A program made the position numbers and the translations under genes. From Paenibacillus qinlingensis (GTDB lineage Bacteria > Bacillota > Bacilli > Paenibacillales > NBRC-103111): 64,000 nt of DNA. Below are positions 8,801 to 17,796 of the stretch, piece by piece (the stretch's first letter is position 1; the number at the start of each line of letters is the position of its first letter). The stretch lies in contig NZ_JABMKY010000002.1 in assembly GCF_013204845.1 (NCBI RefSeq), positions 248,001-312,000 of the forward strand. Direction: 5' to 3'. Below the pieces are notes generated by a model. It worked only from the letters and a program-made list of their open reading frames with translations. It was not told the origin of the DNA and made no database searches.

Positions 8801-11800
8801 CTGCCATCTTCAAGCTGAATCAACCGCCCCTCTGCATCATAGCCGAAACTTTGCATCACTTTGCCCGTTAGGGCATGAACCGTCTGTGAATGACGTCCGT
8901 TTAACGTATCGATCTGAGTCAATGTGATACCGTCATCGTTCGGAATACTGGTCTTACTCACCTCAGCGCCAATACGGAAGAAATTTGGTGTAATTCCACG
9001 TTGGTCATACGTTATATACATCGGATTCCCCTTCTGATCCACACCAATTAGTCTCACGTAGTTAAGGGTAAAATTATTTCTCTTTACGTAGGCCAGCGCA
9101 TCCGTCTGATCGACAAGATGTACAATGCCATCCGGCGTTATTTTGAAAATGGGTCCTAATGTCGTGTTGACGGCGTCTACCTGCATGTAGATATTTTCTT
9201 GTCCGTCCACAAAAATCTCTCGTACTAAGAATCGCGAGTTGATTGCGTTCCTCCCATCTGCTATGACGGGATCAAACTTGCCCATGCTTGCATCTCCTGC
9301 GATTAATTCCAGTGATCCGTTTTTGGTTATCTTCCGAATACGGCTCTTTACACCCCAATAGTCATACATGTTATCCAGCACATAGATCGTACCGTTTGGA
9401 CTAGAGAAGATCCTGCCGTAACCGATATTAGCTGGTGTAGCTGATCCATTATCAGGGCCATATCCCGTCCTGCCTGCATGATAGACATAACCACTTGCAT
9501 CAAGCTTATAGTATTGGATTGTAGTAATAGTGCTGCTAGGATGGTTGCCTTCAAAATACAAATTACCTTCGCTATCCGTCGAAAATGCGCTGAAGTCGCC
9601 GCCTCCAGTTTCCGTTCCCTTAGTTCCGTCTGGAATAACGGCTGAACCATAAGATCCCTTGCCGACAACACGCTGCCAATCAGAATCGTTAGGTCCTTTT
9701 TTATATATGCCATCAAACAAATAGGACAGATATAAGGTGCCATCCGGACTCACTGTAAAAGCTTTTGGAAAGCCTTGTGAGGGGAACGTTGCCACTTTGA
9801 GGGAAACATTGTCTGGTGTTACCCGCACGATCGACAATTCATTGAGCACACTCGTATTTCGAACTAAGAAATAAAAATCAGAGCCAACTATTGCGTACAG
9901 AGATTGATCTACATAATATTGTTGTTGCCCCATTTGCGGACTGAGCGGGTTGAATTGACCACTGTCCTTTTTCTGCGTTTGCCCATCACCATTAAGCAAT
10001 TTCTTAGTCGTATTATCAAAAATATGATGCGTATCCAAGCTCCACCCTGCCACACCTTGTTCTTCATAAGGATTTACAGGTGAGATAATCATTCCTTCAT
10101 ACGATCTCGTGACCATCATTTCCGAGCTTCTTTGCGAACCGATCCCCCCACCAACAGAAGGAAGTCTTGCCCAACTCATTGCGAAGCCTTCAGGTGTAGG
10201 ATAATATACCGGTTTATAATGATATCTCACCGTTACTTGATAAGGATGATCGCCAATAAGCTTGCGGCCATAGCCATCGACGCCATCCCATTTGAACGTA
10301 TACCATTGGTTACGCGTTAATGGCAGCGATTCATAAACGGATTTGCCAGCCACATGGATGATAACTGAAATTCCTAGAACGGATGCTGGCAGCGGCGAGG
10401 AACTTGTAACTGGAAACTGAACCGTTGAACGTTCCTCATACCCTGCCGTCCGTTCACTTTGGTAACGAAGCGTATACGGTGTGCCAGGAATGGCTATCGT
10501 CTCGCCAATTGATTGATCCTGACAACCGATGATGGAGCCCGGCTGTTTGCAAGGTTCTTCTCTCGGATCCGGCTGAGGCGATTTTTTCGGTGTTGGATTC
10601 GGTGGCGCAATAGCGTCACTTGGCGGTCCATATGGCCAGTTATGATCCCAAGGTGTGAAATGAGGAATTGGTACACGCCACAAGCTTTGACCCACCGTGT
10701 ATAACCCCGCTAGTTTCTGCAGTTCTTCGTCTGCGATTTGGTAGAATCCTAGCTTCGTACCGCTATCAGCTGCACCATCACCGTCCGTATCAACCAACGC
10801 CTTACCTGCTTCAATCCCAACAATCTGAATAATAACCCCGTTCTGTGCTGGCACCCAGATCCCTGACTTGCGGTCATAGTACGCATTAGGCACGGAAGAA
10901 CCTACAGGGAATTCAAGGAAATTATCAACATAGTGATACAAGGGTTGGTTAAAAGTAACCTCTGTCGCCCCCGCCTCCACAGCTTCGTCAGCCGACAGCT
11001 CCACCGCATAGGTATAGCCGACATTCTGCGGCAATACGCCAGGCATCGCTTCAGTTCCTCTACTACCGACCGTATATTCCGTGGCTCTGAAATGGATCTG
11101 CGGAAGCGATTGAACGGTTCCATCTGGCAGTGTCATCGTGGCTGTTGTGCCCTTAGGTACAACAATCGTCGATGTACGTTCCCCATCTTCATCTTGGACC
11201 GTTGTTCCACGGGCTACTTGCGTGTCCGTTGCATTGGCAAAGTTAAGCTCCGTTACTTTGGCATCGTAGGCGAGCAGCACCACATCCTCCAATGTGGTAT
11301 AGGTGCCCCATGTCATCTTCTCCGGACGCTGGGCTAGCAGATAACCTATCTTGCTGAACTGGACAGTTAGTAAACCTGTTCCGTTGACCACCAAATCATA
11401 GGCCCCATCCAATCGACTTAACGTTTGACCATATTCGGGATGATTCAGAATACTCACTTTCACTCCGCTTAGAGGCAGACCCTCCGCATCAAGCACTTTA
11501 CCGCGCAGCACAGCTGAAACATCGGTACGAATCGCTCCTGGGATAACCCCTGCTTGCACGGCATTGCTGCCTGTATACAGGAATTGGGTTTGATCAGCGA
11601 AAGAAGGTATGCTCGTCAGCGGAATCTCAGGCGCTGCAGAAGCGGGATCGTCCGGAATGGCTTGCTTGACTGGCGTAAGATTGATAGATGCCGATTTAGC
11701 GGATTCATTGCCATTACTATCATAAGAGGTAACGGCGAAGTTGTAAGTCGTTCCATCTGTTAATCCTGCAACGGTATAAACAGTCAACTTCTTAGCGTCT

Positions 11801-14526
11801 CCATTCAAGTGCCAAGTGGCGCCGTTGTCCGTTGACGAATAAATGTTATAACCGGCTACATCGCTCTCATTGTTCGCTTGCCAGATGAGGGATGAACTGC
11901 CGTCAATTGCGCTGCCGTTCAGACCAACTGGTGCAGCAGGCGCTGTCTGATCGGCGCTGATCGGCGCAGCAGTTACCCATGCAGATTTGGCCGATTCGTT
12001 GCCAGCATAGTCGAGTGCTGTCACTGCAAATGTATATTGTTTTCGGTTGGTTAAGCCCGTTGCTTGATATGTTGTTGCATACCCCGTTGAAACACCGTTG
12101 CGCCATGTCGATGCGCCATCGTCGGAAACATAAAGCTTATAGCCTGCCAAATCTTCTTCATGATTCGGTGACCATGTCAGCTGAATTTTGGTGTCTCCGA
12201 TGGTGGCAGCAAGCCCCACTGGTGGAGCCGGAAATTCTGTGTCTGGCTCCTCCTGTGGCGTGAGTGAGACCATATCGGATTTATCAGACTCATTGCCGTC
12301 ATTATCATAAGCGGTAATGGCGAAGCTGTATGTTACGTCATAATTTAAGCCCGTGAATGTATAAGAAGATAGATAGGGATATATCTGCCCCTCCAATATC
12401 CAGTTGCTTCCATTGTCAGATGAAACATAGAGATTGTATCCGGCAAGATCGCTTTCGTTATTCATTTGCCAAATCACAGTCACCCGATCTTGGCTCGTCG
12501 TACCTGCAAAACCTGAAGGTATAGCAGGAGCCGTCGTATCTGGTATTACTTCTCTACCGGGGGTCAGCTCAAGAAATGAGGCAGCTGATTCTTGACCATC
12601 ATGGTTATAAGCTGTCAACTTAAATTTGTATGGCTGACCGTTGGTTAAACCGGCCCACGTCAGCGTCGTGTTGTTGGCGGCATCCCATTCTTCGTAATAA
12701 GATGCGCCTTCATCATCGGCCGATGTGATTACCATATTATAACCTTCCGTAACCGTATCGATATTCGGGAGCCAGGTTAAGTAAACTTCACTGTCGCCAA
12801 CCGTGCCGTCAAATCCTGTGGGTTTTGACGGCGTCTGCTGGCTGAGCTGCACGGTGAGCGGGCTTGATTTTGAAGACTCATTGCCGGTCTTGTCAATTGC
12901 CGTTACAGCAAAAGTGTACACGGTACCGTTCACTAAGCCTGTTGCCGTATAGGAACCCGTCGTTATGGCACCGGCTGCAAGTGACCACGTTACTCCGATA
13001 TCTAAGGAGACATAAACGTTATAACCTGCCAGATCCGCTTCCGTATTTGCTGTCCAACTCAGCGTAGCCTGCTGATCTGCTCGCTGGGCTTGCAAGCCAG
13101 TTGGCATCGCCGGTGCTGTTACATCCGCTGAACCACCACCCGGAGAGACGCCTCCACTTCCTGGGCTTCCACCTGAAAAGCCACCAACTGGACTAACCGT
13201 TCCGTCCAGCGCGGACAACCGGCCAATTTCAGTTAATTGGCCCGGTCCTTTCGCGTGTACTTCTTGCTGTACCTGGACCAATTGGCAAGCACATCCGTGT
13301 TTCTTGCTGTCTTTCGTTCCTAGATCAAGGACCTTCAGGATGTCCTGGAATGCACCATTTGTAAGAATGGAATCCGCTATTCCTGTTTGATCCGTGAATA
13401 ATTTCCAATTTTCCAACGAGAGCAATGATAATTGGTATGTACGATCTGGCAGTACGGACGCTTTAAATGTCCCATCTATCCCTGATACTGCGAAGAACGT
13501 CGGGTTCGTTGTGAAAGTCACGATAACACCCTGAAGCGGCTCTGCGTTCTCTCCTACAACCTTGCCCGAAAGTGTTGCAGCCGGGTTAGTTTGCACGTCA
13601 ACCATTTGGTTGGGTGAGCTTAGCTCCACAACTTGATACGCAACGGATCCGCTATCGCTAGTAGCGTTGACATCGTAAGAACCATAGGGCAACTTAACTT
13701 CATAATCGCCCAAAGCATTCGTCCTTCCGGTAGCCAGAAGGGCTCGCTTGCCTTTGTCATGAATCTGTACGAGGGCTCCTTGCAGAGGACGTCCGTCAGG
13801 TGCTTTTACTAACAGCTTTAAGCTCCCCTCTTGTTTAACCGCTGACAATTTCCAAGCGCGATGCAGCATAACAGCAGCTTCAGCTCTCGTTACCTGATTG
13901 TAAGGACGATAGGTCTGGTCTTCATATCCTCGAACGATGGCCGCTTTGCTCATGGCCCCAACGGCTAGTGCTGCCCATCCTGGAATCTTAGACTGATCAG
14001 CAAAATCTGACGAGTGGGATGTATCCAACTTCAATACGCGTTGTAACATTACGGCAATTTCGATCCGGGAGATCGATGCACTAGGACGGAATGTGCTATC
14101 CTCATACCCCTCAATTAATCCCAATTCGGCTGCTTTGACAATATCACTGCTATGCCGTTGATCATCAATATCATTGAAAGTTGGGTTATTTTTTTTATTT
14201 GTAGTATCCATACCACTGAACTCGGCGACATGAAGGAGCCAGACGGCAGCATCCGCTCGAGTTAATGCTGTGCTCGACTGAAAAGTGCCGCTTCCTGATT
14301 GTTTATCTACAATACCTTTACTAAGCAGCTCCTCAATCTCAGCTTTAGCCCATATAGGTAGAACATCTTTCTCTGTCGTATTTGGAGTCGTTGCAGATGT
14401 TGCAGGTGCACCCTGCAGCATCTCATCTACCATTTCAGCACTCATCACGGCAGGTAAAGTCGATTGAAACAACACCAATAAGCTGAGCATCATCGCCCAA
14501 TTCCTATACCACTTACGCATTCTCAT
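5845..14526 (-). CDS. Giant SLH-FN3-RHS/YD-repeat surface protein, candidate polymorphic toxin
   Basis: A 2893-residue exported protein. Order: signal peptide (cleavage near AVMSA, residue 30); three SLH repeats (about 50-230; GLIEGYEDSTFRP and AIVRGYEDQTYRP are typical) for wall-polymer anchoring; two carboxypeptidase-regulatory-like beta domains (about 238-385); a Gly/Ser-rich linker; five FN3 domains, most opening with D-x-x-x-P-A-x-P; another regulatory-like domain; an NHL-like beta-propeller segment; many YD repeats; and the RHS core end (ARWTARDPILL, then NPIVLRDPCG) near residue 2745. The last 145 residues after DPCG form a separate Gly/Ala-rich domain with five cysteines that I do not recognise. 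RHS proteins usually deliver a C-terminal toxin after this core. No immunity-type gene follows. Start ATG at 14526 has AGGAGG 7 nt upstream. Confidence 0.92.
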   Translation of the reverse strand: MRMRKWYRNWAMMLSLLVLFQSTLPAVMSAEMVDEMLQGAPATSATTPNTTEKDVLPIWAKAEIEELLSKGIVDKQSGSGTFQSSTALTRADAAVWLLHVAEFSGMDTTNKKNNPTFNDIDDQRHSSDIVKAAELGLIEGYEDSTFRPSASISRIEIAVMLQRVLKLDTSHSSDFADQSKIPGWAALAVGAMSKAAIVRGYEDQTYRPYNQVTRAEAAVMLHRAWKLSAVKQEGSLKLLVKAPDGRPLQGALVQIHDKGKRALLATGRTNALGDYEVKLPYGSYDVNATSDSGSVAYQVVELSSPNQMVDVQTNPAATLSGKVVGENAEPLQGVIVTFTTNPTFFAVSGIDGTFKASVLPDRTYQLSLLSLENWKLFTDQTGIADSILTNGAFQDILKVLDLGTKDSKKHGCACQLVQVQQEVHAKGPGQLTEIGRLSALDGTVSPVGGFSGGSPGSGGVSPGGGSADVTAPAMPTGLQAQRADQQATLSWTANTEADLAGYNVYVSLDIGVTWSLAAGAITTGSYTATGLVNGTVYTFAVTAIDKTGNESSKSSPLTVQLSQQTPSKPTGFDGTVGDSEVYLTWLPNIDTVTEGYNMVITSADDEGASYYEEWDAANNTTLTWAGLTNGQPYKFKLTAYNHDGQESAASFLELTPGREVIPDTTAPAIPSGFAGTTSQDRVTVIWQMNNESDLAGYNLYVSSDNGSNWILEGQIYPYLSSYTFTGLNYDVTYSFAITAYDNDGNESDKSDMVSLTPQEEPDTEFPAPPVGLAATIGDTKIQLTWSPNHEEDLAGYKLYVSDDGASTWRNGVSTGYATTYQATGLTNRKQYTFAVTALDYAGNESAKSAWVTAAPISADQTAPAAPVGLNGSAIDGSSSLIWQANNESDVAGYNIYSSTDNGATWHLNGDAKKLTVYTVAGLTDGTTYNFAVTSYDSNGNESAKSASINLTPVKQAIPDDPASAAPEIPLTSIPSFADQTQFLYTGSNAVQAGVIPGAIRTDVSAVLRGKVLDAEGLPLSGVKVSILNHPEYGQTLSRLDGAYDLVVNGTGLLTVQFSKIGYLLAQRPEKMTWGTYTTLEDVVLLAYDAKVTELNFANATDTQVARGTTVQDEDGERTSTIVVPKGTTATMTLPDGTVQSLPQIHFRATEYTVGSRGTEAMPGVLPQNVGYTYAVELSADEAVEAGATEVTFNQPLYHYVDNFLEFPVGSSVPNAYYDRKSGIWVPAQNGVIIQIVGIEAGKALVDTDGDGAADSGTKLGFYQIADEELQKLAGLYTVGQSLWRVPIPHFTPWDHNWPYGPPSDAIAPPNPTPKKSPQPDPREEPCKQPGSIIGCQDQSIGETIAIPGTPYTLRYQSERTAGYEERSTVQFPVTSSSPLPASVLGISVIIHVAGKSVYESLPLTRNQWYTFKWDGVDGYGRKLIGDHPYQVTVRYHYKPVYYPTPEGFAMSWARLPSVGGGIGSQRSSEMMVTRSYEGMIISPVNPYEEQGVAGWSLDTHHIFDNTTKKLLNGDGQTQKKDSGQFNPLSPQMGQQQYYVDQSLYAIVGSDFYFLVRNTSVLNELSIVRVTPDNVSLKVATFPSQGFPKAFTVSPDGTLYLSYLFDGIYKKGPNDSDWQRVVGKGSYGSAVIPDGTKGTETGGGDFSAFSTDSEGNLYFEGNHPSSTITTIQYYKLDASGYVYHAGRTGYGPDNGSATPANIGYGRIFSSPNGTIYVLDNMYDYWGVKSRIRKITKNGSLELIAGDASMGKFDPVIADGRNAINSRFLVREIFVDGQENIYMQVDAVNTTLGPIFKITPDGIVHLVDQTDALAYVKRNNFTLNYVRLIGVDQKGNPMYITYDQRGITPNFFRIGAEVSKTSIPNDDGITLTQIDTLNGRHSQTVHALTGKVMQSFGYDAEGRLIQLEDGSGNRTTIVRDASGKPTAIVAPGGQRTELTVNERGQLITVRGKLGYQYDMMYTAKGLLTSFTDPNRHKSDYLYDDKGYLVQTKTPAGGVKTLTRNELSDGFSVTFTDAANRQTVYETRQVGSFTTRTITEPGGAKSVVVYKSDGSKEMTYTDGTKVTQKLESDPRYGMDAPVLNQMKITTPDGRVVTYSETRVVERDNQGQFTSLTQTSVVNGASSSIKYDATARTYVETSAEGLIKVSHLDNTGSIVRVEYPNQPLQPILYTYDERGRFHTISQGSHSITYAYNPSGELVSETDEAGNRKEYGYNEAGFLTMIKQPSGKTYYKDYDENGNPAQTTLPDGTIYTQQYNNLNQLSTFTSEGGQPWLTLTHDTAGFIDQAILASGRALQYGFESGGSKRIQSMNDPDLNRFFTYGDATDRVTQMVTEQVGNPNLRQSVGYTYGGGEVLQMVLQGAANATFDYSFDRGANVTNITNIRTTVTEEVYGQPKTIVHNTEIGWDRDEQMTEFGPFQISHEANGLVNSITDGSFQILNTYDDLGKLEQRNYLWRGQLKSSSEFTYDTRGLLSDEKETFSGGAVNQTHYEYDADGQLLAALKTGTEGTYDEVYTYDISKNRMSKQVNDSALVMNSYDTHGQLLTVGSVGYAFDADGFLTNRGGETYRYGIRGELLEATVTGNTYRYAYDAIGRRTAREGGGSMEKYLYGHPEFIQMLTASIDKNGVLTNYFYNEEGLLIGLERESQRYYVMTDNVGTPKEVLNKEGDSVKKLRYSSFGVLLSDSNPGFELIIGFAGGLEDRATGLVRFGARDYDPVSARWTARDPILLDSGEANVYAYVGNNPIVLRDPCGLFCIGVSAYAGVGIGGKVCATEDGVSACAEAGVGAGGGLEVDPFEDLSKGGSSFEAAAKAQYGPLKGELGAKYFKAWDPCKEGEGSLIAKLGAGPVQLDLTDLSKSAIKGKFDDLRKNVKDLFKPSVKLEAAAKVKQCLQYKW

Positions 14527-14756
14527 TTGAAACCTCCTGACCTTATATCACATCTCCCTTCATTATGAGTTCGACTAGAGGCTCGGAGTAGAGACTAATT
14601 ACATAAAAATCCCAGTGACTCGTCATCATTCTTCTCATGACAAGTCATACGTTCTGCATGCAATCGTCATGATTCATCCAGTTCAATGTAGCTTTTTTTG
14701 AGATTGTTAAGGTTTCACTCCTCCTAACTTATTCAAAATTCTTTTCTCGCCAACGC

Positions 14757-14779
14757 CAAAAAGAGCCCTAAGTGGGCTC
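14757..14779 (-). terminator. Terminator of the 2-hydroxyacid dehydrogenase gene
   Basis: Minus strand: GAGCCC, loop ACTTA, GGGCTC, then TTTTT, 12 nt after the stop codon. The remaining sequence up to the RHS gene start (14527-14756) carries several ATGAC-like repeats but no feature I can name. Confidence 0.88.
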
Positions 14780-14790
14780 ATAGGTATGTT

Positions 14791-15726
14791 CTAATATCCT
14801 CTTTTGACATCTACCGATTGGCTAATTCGTTCCTGTCCACTATCCATTTCTCCGAGCACTTCGAGCAACCCTTCAATAGCTTCATCCACCCCAGTAATGG
14901 CAGAAATATGCGGAGTAATCACTACGTTCGAATGAGCCCACAACGGCGACTGTACGGGCAATGGTTCCTCTCTAAAAACATCGAGAACAGCTCTACGCAC
15001 CTGTCCTAGTTCAATCGCTTCCAGTAGTGCGTTCGCATCCACCGAAGCTCCTCTCCCGACATTCATGAATCCCGCACTTTGCATATAGGAAAATAAGCGT
15101 CTTTCAAATAAACTTTCCGTGATGGATGTTAAAGGCAGCGTATTTATGACCCAATCGGCTTGAGGCAACACAACATGCATATCCGAAATCGGCAGAACTT
15201 GGTTAAACGGAAGGTTCGCTGCGCCACTGCGAGAAATGCCATATACAGTTACGCCAAATGTTCGAAGCATTCTCGCTACTTCCTCGCCAATCGTACCCGT
15301 TCCGAAAATGATGATGTTCAGTTCATGCAGCAGCTTCTGTTGTGTAGGCAGCCACACTCTTTGTGTCTGAGCATGTTGGAAATCTGCATGCCGTTGCAGA
15401 TCGGCAAGTATATAACTTAAGCAATATTCCGCTATTTTCCGCCCAAAACTGCCTACCGTGCGCGTTAACACAACATCCTCTTTCCACTCTCGATTAGTTA
15501 GAAATGCATCAACACCAGCTCCAAGAGCATGAACCCACTTCAGCTTACCGAAATGAAACGACTCCGTCGGTTTAAATGCCACATAACCATCCGCCCATTC
15601 GAAGTGATTCGGACGTACGTCCGCTTCTGGCAGAAACAGATACTCCCTTTTCGTGTCCAGTAAAGCAAGCTGTTCTAGCTCTTTATACATTCGTCCAGTC
15701 ACTATGATTTTTTTGATATCCAACAA
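14791..15726 (-). CDS. D-isomer-specific 2-hydroxyacid dehydrogenase, NAD-binding
   Basis: A 311-residue cytoplasmic enzyme. The Rossmann motif is FGTGTIGEEVARML (G-x-G-x-x-G) near residue 143. The catalytic triad of the family can be read as R in NVGRGASVD, E in DVFREEPLP and H in ITPHISA. Such enzymes reduce 2-keto acids to D-2-hydroxy acids with NAD(P)H. The N-terminal domain is shorter than in SerA or D-lactate dehydrogenase, as in the GhrA-like group. The start is TTG at 15726 (MLDIKKIIV) with GAGGGGGC about 6 nt upstream; a second TTG follows directly. It is monocistronic with its own terminator. Substrate not predictable. Confidence 0.88.
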   Translation of the reverse strand: MLDIKKIIVTGRMYKELEQLALLDTKREYLFLPEADVRPNHFEWADGYVAFKPTESFHFGKLKWVHALGAGVDAFLTNREWKEDVVLTRTVGSFGRKIAEYCLSYILADLQRHADFQHAQTQRVWLPTQQKLLHELNIIIFGTGTIGEEVARMLRTFGVTVYGISRSGAANLPFNQVLPISDMHVVLPQADWVINTLPLTSITESLFERRLFSYMQSAGFMNVGRGASVDANALLEAIELGQVRRAVLDVFREEPLPVQSPLWAHSNVVITPHISAITGVDEAIEGLLEVLGEMDSGQERISQSVDVKRGY

Positions 15727-15878
15727 AATTGCCCCCTCAGAGTCCGGAATAATACATGATAGTAACTTATTGTACCACGGTAGATAAATTAGAGGGAAAT
15801 GTCGACTGGTCTAAGGGGCAGGGAATGGCTAGTGATAAAGATGGTTAAATTTAATGCTTGATACTGGATGCGGAATGG

Positions 15879-16003
15879 GGATCTGGGATCTGGGGTCTGG
15901 GATCTGGGATCTGGGATCTGCGGTCTGCGATCTGCGGTCTGCGGTCTGCGGTCTGGGTCTGCGATCTGCGGTCTGCGGTCTGCGCACTGAGATCTGAGTC
16001 TGG
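15879..16003. repeat. Tandem heptamer array, about 17 units of (G/C)G(A/G)TCTG
   Basis: Consecutive 7-nt units start at 15879. The first six are mostly GGATCTG; from 15921 they change to CGGTCTG/CGATCTG; the last two are AGATCTG and AGTCTGG. One unit (15956-15961) lacks a base. The strand is G-rich. Slippage origin is likely. Confidence 0.92.
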
Positions 16004-16089
16004 AAACTGAGATCAGGGAGTTTAGAATTTGTTGGTGGGATTGTAGAACGTACGCAACTTTTTTGTATTTTGTATTAAATGGAAAATGT

Positions 16090-16275
16090 CCATCTATTTC
16101 AGGCTGATTTCCTCGAAAAATTGATTTAACTGTAAAATATGTAGTTAAAACAACCTCTTTTAACCAGATCGAGAAAAATATCTAAAATTAACTGTAGGTT
16201 ATCCATCTATTCTGATTTTGAACGCGAAAAACCAAATTTTAACTGTATAAAATCCATTTATTCTCATCGGATCCT
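16090..16275. repeat. Degenerate 50-60 nt intergenic unit, about three copies
   Basis: The sequence TTTAACTGTA or TTAACTGTA recurs with AACTGTA at 16128, 16190 and 16241. Around it recur TCCATCTATTTC / ATCCATCTATTCTGATTT / ATCCATTTATTCTCAT and a CGAAAAA or GAGAAAAA block. Spacing is 62 and 51 nt, so the copies are diverged. I see no coding potential. Confidence 0.65.
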
Positions 16276-16342
16276 AAGAGATTTACTAAACTTTCAACAA
16301 ACCTACTCACCATTCGAACGCAACAAATTTCAGTACCCACAC

Positions 16343-16386
16343 TTCCTTTCCTTTCCTTTCCTTTCCTTTCCTTTCCTTTCCTTTCC
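16343..16386. repeat. TTTCC pentanucleotide microsatellite
   Basis: Eight perfect TTTCC units (16347-16386) follow a partial TTCC, and lead into a longer C/T-rich tract. It lies in non-coding DNA about 170 nt past the 3' terminator of the phosphoesterase gene, so phase variation of a gene is not evident. Confidence 0.95.
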
Positions 16387-16555
16387 CCCTCCCTCTACTC
16401 CTACTCATATCCATCTACTTTCTACTTTCTAACTTCTCCCATCTCCCTTCTCCCTTCTCCCTCCCCCTACCCATACTCCTGCACATACTCCCACTCACTC
16501 TCTACTCGCTCCTAGCATGACACATAACGCACTTTAGTAAATAAGTGGGATCTTC

Positions 16556-16588
16556 AAAAAGAAAGGACATGCCCCATGAGCACGTCCT
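16556..16588 (-). terminator. Terminator of the metallophosphoesterase gene
   Basis: Minus strand: AGGACGTGC pairs with GCATGTCCT (one G-U), followed by TTCTTTTT, about 35 nt after the stop codon. Confidence 0.85.
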
Positions 16589-16621
16589 TGTCCTTATTTA
16601 CAATTTACGTGGTTTATACAA

Positions 16622-17689
16622 CTACGTTTCTTTTATATGAACCATTGGTACGGTGTACTTAGCCGATTCGATCCAGGTCTTATCGGAAAATTCTCGACCA
16701 CGAACCACCACTTCGTTATTGTAGATTTGCACGTACATGCCCTGCGAACAATTGAGATTGTCAGCACTTCGTGTTTTGCCGACAGACGCATTATTGAACC
16801 AGTGAAAGGTGTTCTGTGTATTATAATGATTCTCCGTTGCAAAATTACGATGGGTATGTCCGGATAACACAAACACATTCTTATATGGCGCTAAAATGGC
16901 CCGGAATTCCTTCGCTCTGAGCAACTGAGGCGGTTTCCCATCCATATCCGGTGCTGGTAACGGCTGGTGGATGAAGATGAAAGCGGGCTTTCCATCCTCA
17001 TGGGACTTCATACAATTCTCGAGCCAAGCAAGCTGCTCATCCGAATACCATGCGCCTTCCCCCACTTCTGGCTTCTCCTGCACATACGTCTCTTGAGACA
17101 TTATAATTAGATGCACATCATTCATCCATACATCCTTATAAGGCTTATCCTTATATCCAAAAAATTTCATGAAGCGTTCGCGGGACATTGCGTCGGTTTT
17201 CCCATTAGGCACGGTATCAGCAGACCAATCTCCCTTACTACTTATCCAAATGTCGTAATAGTCATGATTACCCATATTCGCGTAAATAGGAGGTAGTTTG
17301 TATTTGTCCAATACTTTTCGGAACAGCTTGTAATCCACTTCACGGCCCACATCCGTAACATCGCCTCCGAAAACAATCGTATCTACCGGCGTTTCAAAGT
17401 GACTGATATCCTTCAAGGCGGAATGTAGTTTATCTGTAATCGTAGAAGTACCATTGTCTGAAATATGCACATCGCTGAGTAAGAAAAAAGATAGCAATAA
17501 TCGATTATTGTTGGAATCAACCGAAACTGGTTGTGCGGAAGCTTCCGGGATGATTTGCTCCTCCGAGACATCAGCTAGCGCTACATTCGTTTCAGGCCCC
17601 TTTAGCGTTTGTTTGAGCAGCGCGCCAACACCAGTTAATGCGAACGCAGTTGCTAGCAATCTTTTGATAAACTGTCTTCTCGAGATCAT
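16622..17689 (-). CDS. Tat-exported calcineurin-like metallophosphoesterase
   Basis: A 355-residue protein. The N-terminus SRRQFIKRL followed by a hydrophobic stretch is a twin-arginine signal, so it is probably exported folded. All metallophosphatase motifs are present: LSDVHISD (D-x-H), VFGGDVTDVG (GD-x-x-D), MGNHDYYD (GNHD), FIHQPLP, and LSGHTHRNF (GH-x-H). These ligate a two-metal centre that hydrolyses phosphoesters. The start ATG at 17689 has a GGGGGGAAAGTTC ribosome site. It stands alone, with a terminator downstream and the ABC transporter operon ending upstream. The substrate (nucleotide, phosphodiester or other) cannot be read from the sequence. Confidence 0.92.
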   Translation of the reverse strand: MISRRQFIKRLLATAFALTGVGALLKQTLKGPETNVALADVSEEQIIPEASAQPVSVDSNNNRLLLSFFLLSDVHISDNGTSTITDKLHSALKDISHFETPVDTIVFGGDVTDVGREVDYKLFRKVLDKYKLPPIYANMGNHDYYDIWISSKGDWSADTVPNGKTDAMSRERFMKFFGYKDKPYKDVWMNDVHLIIMSQETYVQEKPEVGEGAWYSDEQLAWLENCMKSHEDGKPAFIFIHQPLPAPDMDGKPPQLLRAKEFRAILAPYKNVFVLSGHTHRNFATENHYNTQNTFHWFNNASVGKTRSADNLNCSQGMYVQIYNNEVVVRGREFSDKTWIESAKYTVPMVHIKET

Positions 17690-17796
17690 GAACTTTCCCC
17701 CCAGGGATGTACCATCTTATTAAATTAGCTAGTTATAATTTAATTTTATCATATTCTGGCGTTGATTTTGGTAATATTCTTTGAGATTTTTTCAAT

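Larger units (their letters stand above)
15727..16621. other. 0.9-kb intergenic region without genes, rich in low-complexity repeats
   Basis: No credible reading frame is present on either strand. From left to right it holds the promoter side of the dehydrogenase gene, a G-rich heptamer tandem array, an AT-rich stretch with three spaced copies of a degenerate unit, a TTTCC microsatellite, and a pyrimidine-only-like tract (about 16382-16515, C/T-rich on the plus strand). It ends in the terminator of the phosphoesterase gene. The combination resembles a repeat-accumulating spacer, not a regulatory region. Confidence 0.75.

Noticed and set aside
5845-14526. Reading frames opposite and inside the RHS giant as separate genes, including an immunity gene
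   Set aside because: They are short, lack ribosome sites and lie over repetitive YD/FN3 coding sequence.
14527-14756. Several ATGAC/GTCAT motifs before the RHS gene as a riboswitch or NarL sites
   Set aside because: No riboswitch consensus can be drawn and the motifs do not match the NarL heptamer pattern; too little to call a feature.
15879-16003. Regular short repeats as a CRISPR array
   Set aside because: Units are 7 nt, directly adjacent and without spacers; no cas genes are present.
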